A stretch of DNA of 14,031 nucleotides, from positions 1 to 14,031 of the forward strand of contig JAOAES010000212.1 of the NCBI GenBank assembly GCA_026416655.1, given 5' to 3'. A program made the translations under genes and the position numbers. Positions within the stretch are counted from its first letter, which is position 1; each line of letters opens with the position of its first letter. Source of the DNA: Fimbriimonadales bacterium. GTDB taxonomy: Bacteria; Armatimonadota; Fimbriimonadia; Fimbriimonadales; GBS-DC. Positions 1-5,483 of this stretch are shown piece by piece. A model generated the notes under the pieces. That model ran no database searches, had not been told where the DNA came from, and saw only the letters and a list, made by a program, of their open reading frames with translations.

Positions 1-824
1 ATTACACCCACGCCCATGCGACCCCGCCTGCCTATGAGCAGCTGAGCGTGATGGGCAAGCTGCGCCGTCTGCTGGGCAACGGCTATCGGAACTATCGGTT
101 CGGCATGCAGGAACGCCCCGCGAGCGTGTTGGGCGTGCCGGTCGCGATGCTGATGCCCGACTATCGCGCGCTGCTGGACGCGGGGGGACGCCACCTGCCC
201 AAGCAACCGAAGGGCAGGCTACTCGATGTGGGCTGCGGCAACGGCGATTTTCTGGAATTCGCCACGCGCGCGGGATGGCGTGCCGTCGGCGTGGAACCCG
301 ACCCTAAAGCCGTCGAGACCGCCCGCGCGCGGGGGCTGACTGTTCACCTCGGCGGACTGGAAGTGCTGGAAACCGAGCGCGAGGCGTTCGACGGTATCAC
401 GATGAACCATGTGATCGAGCATGTGCATTCCCCGCGCGCGACGCTGGAGGCGTGTTATCGCCTGCTCAAGCCGGGCGGCTGGCTCTGGATTGAGACGCCG
501 AATCTGGATGCGCAGGGACACGCGCGGTATCGTGAGAACTGGGTCGGGCTGGACATCCCACGCCACTTAGTCGTATTTACCTCCCGCTCGCTCACGCACC
601 TGCTCCAAGAAGTCGGCTTCGCGCGGGTTGAGCAGCTGCCGTACTACCCGCTCTGCGAGCGCGTGTACGCCATGAGCCGCGCGATAGCGACGGGCGCATC
701 GCCCCACCATCCGCCGCCCTTGCCCCAAGAAGAACTGATTCTGGCGCGTCAAGCCGAGGTGGACGCCCGCCGCCGCCCGGAGATACGCGAGTTTGTGATG
801 GTCAGGGCGTGGAAGGGGGAATAG
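1..824 (+). CDS. Class I SAM-dependent methyltransferase, 5' end outside the window
   Basis: The reading frame is open from base 3 (first codons encode YTHAHATPPAYEQLS) through GTG at 48 and ATG at 51 to TAG at 822-824, so 273 residues are visible and the true start lies upstream. Motif I, LLDVGCGNGD, is at visible residues 73-82, followed by an acidic SAM-ribose residue in GVEPD (96-100). A HVIEHV block (136-141) and LKPGGWLWIETPN follow, then FTSRSLTHLLQEVGF, all typical of Methyltransf_11/23-type enzymes. The YTH at the visible N terminus recalls the linker before the methyl-transfer domain in longer members of this group. The substrate cannot be told; enzymes of this type often modify glycans, lipids or small metabolites. 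The gene converges on the AbiEii-like gene across a repeat-rich spacer. The family call is firm and the substrate unknown. Confidence 0.9.
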   Translation, partial: YTHAHATPPAYEQLSVMGKLRRLLGNGYRNYRFGMQERPASVLGVPVAMLMPDYRALLDAGGRHLPKQPKGRLLDVGCGNGDFLEFATRAGWRAVGVEPDPKAVETARARGLTVHLGGLEVLETEREAFDGITMNHVIEHVHSPRATLEACYRLLKPGGWLWIETPNLDAQGHARYRENWVGLDIPRHLVVFTSRSLTHLLQEVGFARVEQLPYYPLCERVYAMSRAIATGASPHHPPPLPQEELILARQAEVDARRRPEIREFVMVRAWKGE

Positions 825-827
825 TTA

Positions 828-974
828 TACCAATCGGGAGTTCTGACGCTGTGTCGCCCTCACCCCCTGCCCCCTCTCCCACAGCGTGGGAGAGGGGGAG
901 TCGCCCCCCTCTCCCACGTCGCGGGAGAGGGGCAGGGGGTGAGGGCACAACGACATTTGAAACCCCGATTGGTA
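828..974. repeat. MITE-like palindromic element with terminal inverted repeats and TA ends
   Basis: The 11-base ends TACCAATCGGG (828-838) and CCCGATTGGTA (964-974) are perfect inverted repeats. Inside, 856-880 (beginning GCCCTCACCCCCTGCCCC) pairs with 923-946 with a single extra C on the left. A further inner palindrome pairs GTGGGAGAGGGGG (886-898) with 905-917. The outermost TA on each side could be a target duplication around CCAATCGGG termini, as in IS630/Tc1-type MITEs, though TA is self-complementary so this is not proof. No transposase is encoded. The element lies between two convergent genes, where its hairpins could also act as a bidirectional transcription barrier; no T-run follows a stem. 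Confidence 0.7.
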
Positions 975-1006
975 AGTGCTTCCCGCGAGGAACCATACAG
1001 CAAGGC

Positions 1007-1077
1007 ACGACGGCGTCCCCGCCGTCGTATTTTCGGCTCTGAACAGTGTGCAGGTGCGACGGCGGGGACGCCGTCGT
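1007..1077. repeat. Pair of 21-base inverted hairpin repeats
   Basis: Bases 1007-1027 are the exact reverse complement of 1057-1077. Each copy is itself palindromic: ACGACGGC (1007-1014) pairs with GCCGTCGT (1021-1028) around a TCCC-type loop. The 29 bases between the copies (1028-1056) show no coding signal. The right-hand copy and its tail (1058-1079) match bases 3862-3883, inside the DUF948-like gene, with two mismatches, so this is a dispersed repeat family and not a unique structure. Confidence 0.75.
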
Positions 1078-1149
1078 ACCGTCCGCTTCGGCGCAATAGC
1101 ACGATATTTCGTGGGAAGGGCTTATTATACCGACCGTAGCTTCGTCGGA

Positions 1150-1815
1150 CTAACCAATCTGCGTCATCAAATCATCTGCAATCGACTGGAACAGCGACTT
1201 CAGAGTGACCGCATCTACTTTGACAATCATTTTTACGCCCCACTGCTCGATATTATCAGGAAACGAATTCACGCGCTGGCAGGCGACAGCAAACCAGTAG
1301 AGGTCGAAGCCGGGGTCTTTCTCTGCTGCCTGTGGGAGAATCTTTTCAATCGGTTCGCGTTGCAGAATGAAATAGACATCCACGGCGTCTCGGGGTTCCG
1401 AGCGTCCGTAAAACGCCAGCAGTTTGTCCACGCACAGGTCGTCCCAGTCGTTGACCAGCACACCATAGCGGGAAGGTTCGGGCGGAGCGAACCTAAAGGG
1501 GCTATCCACTGCCAGTTGAACTCTGTAAGGCTCGTTGCCTTCGTAGAGGTACTCAACGAAGGTCTCAAATCGCCGCAAGACGCGAAGAGGCAATCGGTTT
1601 CGACGCGCTTGCTCTTCCAGCACGCGGCAGAAAGGGAGCAACAACTCCGCTTCGCCCGTAAACAGGTCAAGGTCATACGAATACCGATGTGCGAGGTAGA
1701 ACTCTGCAAGCGCAGTACCGCCTGTGAGATAGAAGTGCTGGCTATCGGGCAGTCGCGCGAAAAAACGCAAAAATCGCCGTTGCGCCTTTGTGAGGAGACC
1801 CTTACCGTCCAACAT
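1150..1815 (-). CDS. AbiEii/AbiGii-type nucleotidyltransferase, putative toxin
   Basis: The 221-residue product has the nucleotidyltransferase signature of AbiEii toxins: YLTGGTALAEFYL with GG at 32-33, then SYDLDLF with paired Asp at 48 and 50, a probable third Asp at 104 (LAVDSPFRF), and the conserved segment DDLCVDKLLAFYGR...RDAVDVYFIL at 125-151. AbiEii enzymes of type IV toxin-antitoxin and abortive-infection systems transfer nucleotides, in characterised MenA-like cases to tRNA ends; activity here is inferred. The start at 1815 overlaps the 3' end of the upstream short gene by 14 bases, so the two are probably translationally coupled. Lines of this gene look less GC-rich than neighbours (27/60 GC at 1201-1260 against 40/60 at 2401-2460 in mnmA), suggesting acquisition. 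It could also be a domesticated nucleotidyltransferase. Confidence 0.85.
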   Translation of the reverse strand: MLDGKGLLTKAQRRFLRFFARLPDSQHFYLTGGTALAEFYLAHRYSYDLDLFTGEAELLLPFCRVLEEQARRNRLPLRVLRRFETFVEYLYEGNEPYRVQLAVDSPFRFAPPEPSRYGVLVNDWDDLCVDKLLAFYGRSEPRDAVDVYFILQREPIEKILPQAAEKDPGFDLYWFAVACQRVNSFPDNIEQWGVKMIVKVDAVTLKSLFQSIADDLMTQIG

Positions 1816-2038
1816 AGAGTCCCAGCCGAGTCAGATAGCGTTTCCAGAGCTGATACACGGGTTCGGGCAGGTTCAACTCGTCCAGTATCGCGGCAAGCTC
1901 CGCTTTGTCAAGGCGACGCACATCCTCTGTACGCCCATGTAAGAGCGTCTGGCGAATGAATAAGCGTCGCTGGAAAGGATCGTCTAAATCCAGCGTGTCC
2001 GTACTCCAGATGATATGGCGCATCGATCGCGTCTGCAT
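1802..2038 (-). CDS. Short putative antitoxin or partner of the AbiEii-like protein
   Basis: This 78-residue protein is encoded directly upstream of, and overlaps, the AbiEii-like gene. It contains TLDLDDPFQRRLFIRQTLLHG followed by an acidic helical stretch and ends with LPEPVYQLWKRYLTRLGLYVGR. It has no recognisable DNA-binding winged helix like the usual roughly 200-residue AbiEi antitoxin. Short proteins of this style, with a D-P-x-x-x-x-x-x-F-I-R-x-x-L-x-x-G pattern, are often seen ahead of stand-alone AbiEii genes and resemble DUF6922-like proteins, but I am recalling that and could not check it. ATG at 2038 is preferred because a TACTCT -10-like hexamer sits nine bases upstream; ATG at 2023 (codon 6) is the alternative. 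Antitoxin role is inferred from position. Confidence 0.7.
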   Translation of the reverse strand: MQTRSMRHIIWSTDTLDLDDPFQRRLFIRQTLLHGRTEDVRRLDKAELAAILDELNLPEPVYQLWKRYLTRLGLYVGR

Positions 2039-2047
2039 CGCTTACAT

Positions 2048-2053
2048 AGAGTA
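2048..2053 (-). promoter_or_regulatory. Candidate -10 element for the antitoxin/AbiEii pair
   Basis: On the minus strand the sequence TCAGGTACTCTATG ends nine bases before ATG at 2038. TACTCT is a -10-like hexamer and the preceding TCAGG is identical to that before mnmA and uvrC. TTGGGG, 16 bases upstream, is a weak -35 candidate. No Shine-Dalgarno sequence is present, so the transcript is probably leaderless. Confidence 0.5.
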
Positions 2054-2083
2054 CCTGAAACAGACAAGCCCCCAATCAGGTAC
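2051..2083. promoter_or_regulatory. Inverted repeat spanning the divergent antitoxin/mnmA promoters
   Basis: GTACCTGA (2051-2058) and TCAGGTAC (2076-2083) form a perfect 8-base inverted repeat, each arm overlapping a -10-like hexamer of one divergent gene. It could be an operator for autoregulation of the toxin-antitoxin pair. It could instead result from two copies of the same promoter element facing apart, because uvrC carries the same TCAGGTAC without an inverted partner. Confidence 0.45.
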
Positions 2084-2086
2084 ACT
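2081..2086 (+). promoter_or_regulatory. Candidate -10 element for mnmA
   Basis: TCAGGTACACTTATAG precedes the mnmA ATG; the TACACT hexamer ends nine bases before it and there is no Shine-Dalgarno sequence. The nearly identical TCAGGTACACTTTAAC precedes uvrC. A start point about seven bases after the hexamer would leave a leader of only a few bases. Confidence 0.55.
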
Positions 2087-2095
2087 TATAGTAGC

Positions 2096-3286
2096 ATGAC
2101 ACGCAAGCGTGGCACTGTGCTGCTCGCGATGAGTGGGGGCGTGGATAGTTCCGTGGCGGCGGCGATTCTGATGAAGCGCGGCTACGAGGTCGTCGGCGTC
2201 ACAATGCAAATCTGGCAGGAGTCGCATCCCGACCCGCGCCACGGAGGCTGCTGCTCGCTGGGCGCAGTGGAGGACGCGCGGCGCGTTGCACGCAGGCTGG
2301 GCATTCCGCACTATGTGCTGAACTTCCGCCGCGTGTTCGCCGACACTGTGATTCGCGATTTCATCCACGAGTATCGGCGCGGACGCACGCCCAACCCGTG
2401 CGTGCAGTGCAACCGCTTCGTGAAGTTCGACGCCCTGCTGCGCAAGGCGGACGAGCTGGGCTGCGACTACATCTCCACAGGGCACTACGCCCGCACGCGC
2501 TTCAACCCCCACACAGGACGCTACAACCTGCTGCGCGCCGTGAATAAGGAGAAGGATCAGTCCTATGTGCTGTATATGCTGAATCAGGAGCAGTTGCGCC
2601 GCGCGATTTTCCCGCTGGGCACGATGCCGAGCAAGACCGAGACGCGCCGCCTCGCCGCCGAGCTGGGGCTGTGGACGGCAAACAAGCCCGACAGCCAGGA
2701 AATCTGCTTCGCGGCGCACGCGGGGGGCTACCATCAGTTCCTGCGCGAGGTCACGCCCGACGCCTTCAAGCAGGGCGAGATTCGCGACACATCTGGGCGC
2801 GTGCTGGGCATGCACAACGGCATCGCGCTCTATACGATTGGACAGCGCAGGCGGCTGGGGATTAACACGGACGGCAAGCCGATGTTCGTACTGCGCATCC
2901 TGCCCGACGAGAACGCGATTATCGTGGGCGATGAAAGCGAGCTGTATGAGCGCGAGATGACCGTCGGGGAGATGGAGTGGAGCAGTATCCCCTATCTGGA
3001 GAAGCCGCTGCGCGTGATGGCGAAGATTCGGTATAATGCGCCTATGACGCGGGCGACGCTCTACCCACTGGACGAGCCGACCCGCGTGCGCGTGGTGTTC
3101 GACGAGCCTGTGCGAGCAATCACGCCGGGGCAGTTCGGCGTGTTCTATCGGGGCGAGACGGTAGTAGGCGGCGGCGTGATTGAAGCCCCACACGCAGCGA
3201 ACCCCGACGCCGAGACGACCGATCGGGCAGTGAAGCGGGCGCTGCAAATCGTGCAGCCGTTCCTGCTGGAGGGGGCGGAAGTATGA
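2096..3286 (+). CDS. mnmA: tRNA-specific 2-thiouridylase MnmA
   Basis: MnmA uses ATP and a persulfide sulfur donor to make 2-thiouridine at the wobble base 34 of tRNA for Lys, Glu and Gln. The 396-residue product has the PP-loop SGGVDSS at 13-19 and the two catalytic cysteines in TPNPCVQCN (Cys102) and DSQEICF (Cys204). STGHYAR (127-133) and KDQSYVLY (153-160) are also family hallmarks. It extends about 35 residues past the usual C-terminal GGGVI, and is somewhat longer than the typical 360-380. ATG at 2096 is chosen because the motif spacing fits and a promoter-like TACACT lies just before it; an in-frame ATG at 2015 would run into the divergent antitoxin gene. It heads a plus-strand cluster; proximity of mnmA to AI-2E-family genes is also known in Firmicutes such as Bacillus (trmU and yrrI region). 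Confidence 0.97.
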   Translation: MTRKRGTVLLAMSGGVDSSVAAAILMKRGYEVVGVTMQIWQESHPDPRHGGCCSLGAVEDARRVARRLGIPHYVLNFRRVFADTVIRDFIHEYRRGRTPNPCVQCNRFVKFDALLRKADELGCDYISTGHYARTRFNPHTGRYNLLRAVNKEKDQSYVLYMLNQEQLRRAIFPLGTMPSKTETRRLAAELGLWTANKPDSQEICFAAHAGGYHQFLREVTPDAFKQGEIRDTSGRVLGMHNGIALYTIGQRRRLGINTDGKPMFVLRILPDENAIIVGDESELYEREMTVGEMEWSSIPYLEKPLRVMAKIRYNAPMTRATLYPLDEPTRVRVVFDEPVRAITPGQFGVFYRGETVVGGGVIEAPHAANPDAETTDRAVKRALQIVQPFLLEGAEV

Positions 3287-3957
3287 ACGAGAATTTGCTG
3301 ATGATTCTCATCGGGCTGATGAGTCTCACGCTACTAACACTGGCGTGGGCGGTGATTGCGCTGCTGGTTGTGGCAAAGCGCGAGCTCCCCAAACTCCAGC
3401 GACAGGTAAGCGAACTGAATGGACGCTTCGCTCAACTGCTGGACGAGCTGATTCCGACGGTGCAGCAGACAACGCTGGCGCTCAAAGAAGCGCACCGCGC
3501 CCTGCACGAAGCGGCGGAGACCATCGAGAATGTGCATATCGTCAGCGACAACATCCGCCACAAGCTGGAGGTCGCCGATGCCGTTGGCGCGAAGGTGCGC
3601 CGCCTGCCGGAAAAAGCGGCGCGCTTGCTCGGCAGGCTGATGCATCAGGGGTTCAAACTGGGCGGACAGCTCCTTAGCGCGCAAATTGAAAAACGCCTGC
3701 AAAGCAGACGGGCAACAGTTTACGACGGCGCTCGTGGCTTGGACAGTCCTGTCCAAGCAGAAACTCACGGTGGCTTGGGCGTCCCGCCCAAGCAAGAGCG
3801 TGGCTTGGACACTCCTGTCCAAGCGGACACTCACAGTGGCTTGGGCGTCCCGCCCAAGCAAGACGGCGAAGACGCCGTCGTACTGACTGGCAGCGCGGGC
3901 GGGGACGCCCGGGCTACAGGGGAGGCAACTACACACACCACACACAAGGAGGGATGA
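3283..3957 (+). CDS. DUF948-like membrane-anchored coiled-coil protein with repeat-encoded C-terminal tail
   Basis: The 224-residue product begins with one hydrophobic segment (about 7-31), followed by KRELPKLQRQVSELN and a long heptad-like helical region to about 140, the layout of DUF948 proteins, whose function is unknown. Its ATG overlaps the mnmA stop as ATGA (3283-3286), and GGAGG sits ten bases upstream. From residue 147 (base 3721) the protein changes character: two 22-residue repeats (151-172 and 173-194, pattern RGLD-S/T-PVQA...GLGVPPKQ) are followed by a low-complexity Gly/Ala/Thr tail. This tail is encoded by hairpin repeats (3721-3911) and is probably not part of the ancestral fold. 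The protein probably acts at the inner membrane together with the YtxH-like product of the next gene; that is inference from position. Confidence 0.8.
   Translation: MNENLLMILIGLMSLTLLTLAWAVIALLVVAKRELPKLQRQVSELNGRFAQLLDELIPTVQQTTLALKEAHRALHEAAETIENVHIVSDNIRHKLEVADAVGAKVRRLPEKAARLLGRLMHQGFKLGGQLLSAQIEKRLQSRRATVYDGARGLDSPVQAETHGGLGVPPKQERGLDTPVQADTHSGLGVPPKQDGEDAVVLTGSAGGDARATGEATTHTTHKEG
3721..3911. repeat. In-frame array of six short hairpins, including two 66-base tandem units
   Basis: Two tandem units with a 66-base period (3734-3799 and 3800-3865) each carry two hairpins. The stems are GCTTGGACA/TGTCCAAGC (3737-3758 and 3803-3824) and GCTTGGGCG/CGCCCAAGC (3773-3793 and 3839-3859), with 3-4 base loops containing TCC. 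Two more follow: GACGGCG/CGCCGTC (3862-3879) and CGGGCG/CGCCCG (3896-3911). The period is a multiple of three, so the frame of the DUF948-like gene is kept. The fifth hairpin matches the intergenic repeat at 1058-1079 with two mismatches. This is not CRISPR: the units are adjacent, palindromic and translated. Confidence 0.85.
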
Positions 3958-3959
3958 CC

Positions 3960-4238
3960 ATGCAAAACCATGATGAACGCAGTGGCGTGCTGTATCTACT
4001 GGCAGGAATCGGGCTGGGCGTGCTGATCGGTGCGGTAATCGGCTTACTCTTTGCGCCCAAGTCCGGCGAGGAGATTCGCGGCGACCTCGGACAGCGACTG
4101 CATGACCTGAGCGAGAAGGTGCGCGAGTTGAGCCACCAGCTCTCGGAGCGTGCAGGCGAGATGGGGCGCAACCTGCGCGAGCGCGTGGGGCGCAAGGCGC
4201 ACGAAGTCGCCGAAGAAATCGCGCCCGATCAGGCATAG
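3960..4238 (+). CDS. YtxH-domain small membrane protein
   Basis: The 92-residue product has a single glycine-rich hydrophobic segment (about 10-31) running into the hallmark GLLFAPKSGEEIRGDL of YtxH/general-stress-type proteins. An amphipathic helix with repeated RxxxxxxSxxLSER-like spacing, similar to late-embryogenesis-abundant-type segments, makes up the rest. AAGGAGG at 3946-3952 lies seven bases before ATG 3960, so that start is preferred; ATG 3954, which overlaps the upstream stop as ATGA, is only one base from the same ribosome-binding site. DUF948 and YtxH genes frequently sit side by side; a joint envelope role is plausible but unproven. The molecular function is unknown. Confidence 0.85.
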   Translation: MQNHDERSGVLYLLAGIGLGVLIGAVIGLLFAPKSGEEIRGDLGQRLHDLSEKVRELSHQLSERAGEMGRNLRERVGRKAHEVAEEIAPDQA

Positions 4239-4244
4239 TCCGCC

Positions 4245-5483
4245 ATGTGGCGTGTATTGGGCTGGGCAGCGGTCGTCGCCGCTGCCCTCTACTTTCTCTA
4301 CGTGGTGCGCACCTCCCTGATCCCGTTCCTGATCGGGGGCGTGATTGCACTGCTACTGAACCCGTTCGTGGAAGCACTCTGTCGGCGCGGCTACGCGCGG
4401 GGACGCGCCATCCTGAATGTGTTCCTGGCGTTCCTGCTGCTGGCGTTGGGAGTGAGCCTGATGCTTGCCCCCGCCTTCTACGCCCAGGCGCAAGAAATTA
4501 TCCAGACCTTCAATCAGAAGGGCAACGGCGACATCACGAAGGTCATCAACCGTTGGGTGCAAGACGCGCAGACCTATCTGGAGCAAGAGATTCCCAAGCG
4601 GCGCGAGCTGGTGGAGCGCAACGCCGAACTCCTCAAACGGCTGGGGCTTCCTACCGAGCCGAAGGCACTCGCCCACGAGCTGACGACCCGTGTCCAACAA
4701 CGCGCCAACGAGCTGGTTCTGGACAACGCGGCGCGCTATATTAACTCCTTCCTCAACACCCTGCTGGGGATTCTCTCAAAAGCGCTCTGGATTATTCTGA
4801 TTCCGATGAGCGCGTATTTCTTCTTGCTGGATATGCCTGCCCTGCAGAAAAGTTTTCTGTTCATGGTTCCCCCTGCGCAGCGCGCCGCGGTGCGCCAGCT
4901 AATGAGCGAGATAGGCGCGCTCTTTTTCCGCTACATTCGAGGGATTGTGACCGCCGCGCTGATTTATGGGGCGGTCAGCATGCTCTTCTACTGGCTGGCA
5001 GGCGCGCCGAACCCGGTGTTGTTGGGCGTGCTGGCGGCTATTCTGTATCCCATTCCCTATCTGGGCGCGTTCCTGATCGCGCTCAGCTCGTTCGTGTTCA
5101 CGCTGATTTTCGGTCCCGCGCATCCGTTGTTTTACATCGCTACGATACCCACCTTCTGGCATGCAGTCGCAGTTGTAGCGGGAGCGATGGTGGTGAACAC
5201 CCTGTTCGACCTGATGATTACCCCGCGCTTATTAGGTGGGGCGGTGGGCTTGCGACCGCTGGGCGCGCTGATTGCGATTGTGGTCGGCGCGAACTGGGGC
5301 ATCTGGGGGATGTTGCTCGCTGTGCCCGTCGCCACCACGCTGAAGATTATTATCGAGCGGCTACTCCACTTCTTCTACGGCGAGGCGGATTTTCTGGAGC
5401 TGCCCGATGCGCCCGATGCAAAGTCTGAGGAAGCTCCCCCTGCGTCTGAGGAGAGGGCGACTGTGCCCGCGGCGTCGGATTAG
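4245..5483 (+). CDS. AI-2E/PerM (UPF0118) family membrane transporter
   Basis: The 412-residue product has the family layout: two N-terminal membrane spans (about 6-36 and 56-80), a soluble helical region (about 81-165), then a set of C-terminal spans. Signature stretches are ILYPIPYLGAFLIALSS (266-282), NTLFDLMITPRLLGGAVGLRPL (318-339) and WGIWGMLLAVPVAT (351-364). Members have been linked to autoinducer-2 export, Na+/H+ antiport and other roles, so the substrate cannot be assigned. ATG 4245 follows the previous stop by six bases with no clear ribosome-binding site, implying coupling or reinitiation. A charged Pro/Glu/Ala-rich tail (about 383-412) is extra. The stop TAG overlaps the uvrC stop on the other strand. 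Confidence 0.9.
   Translation: MWRVLGWAAVVAAALYFLYVVRTSLIPFLIGGVIALLLNPFVEALCRRGYARGRAILNVFLAFLLLALGVSLMLAPAFYAQAQEIIQTFNQKGNGDITKVINRWVQDAQTYLEQEIPKRRELVERNAELLKRLGLPTEPKALAHELTTRVQQRANELVLDNAARYINSFLNTLLGILSKALWIILIPMSAYFFLLDMPALQKSFLFMVPPAQRAAVRQLMSEIGALFFRYIRGIVTAALIYGAVSMLFYWLAGAPNPVLLGVLAAILYPIPYLGAFLIALSSFVFTLIFGPAHPLFYIATIPTFWHAVAVVAGAMVVNTLFDLMITPRLLGGAVGLRPLGALIAIVVGANWGIWGMLLAVPVATTLKIIIERLLHFFYGEADFLELPDAPDAKSEEAPPASEERATVPAASD

Larger units (their letters stand above)
825..1149. other. Convergent intergenic region filled by repeats
   Basis: This 325-base spacer separates the stop of the methyltransferase (824) from the stop of the minus-strand AbiEii-like gene (1150). It contains the MITE-like element (828-974) and the inverted hairpin pair (1007-1077). 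Bases 1078-1149 hold no gene that I can support, but do contain a TATAAT hexamer on the minus strand at 1129-1124, preceded by GG. Open frames here are produced by the palindromes and encode low-complexity Arg/Pro/Gly-rich peptides. Confidence 0.7.

Noticed and set aside
48..53. GTG 48 or ATG 51 as the real start of the methyltransferase
   Set aside because: The same frame is open to the window edge with family-like residues (YTH...), and no ribosome-binding site or promoter precedes these codons.
860..1102. 80-codon minus-strand frame and similar plus-strand frames (809-1042, 939-1139, 976-1959) across the repeat region
   Set aside because: They are produced by GC-rich palindromes; the peptides are Arg/Pro/Gly-rich with no domain, and the last runs antisense through the AbiEii-like gene.
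2015..2095. 27-codon N-terminal extension of mnmA from ATG 2015
   Set aside because: It would overlap the divergent antitoxin gene and lies upstream of the promoter-like TACACT; MnmA proteins normally begin close to the SGGVDSS motif.
2042..3247. 401-codon minus-strand frame opposite mnmA
   Set aside because: Antisense shadow of a clear mnmA gene; its product has no recognisable motifs and is His/Arg/Ala-rich as expected from complementary GC-rich codons.
3734..3865. CRISPR-like repetition
   Set aside because: The two 66-base units are contiguous, internally palindromic and translated in frame, with no unique spacers and no cas gene nearby.
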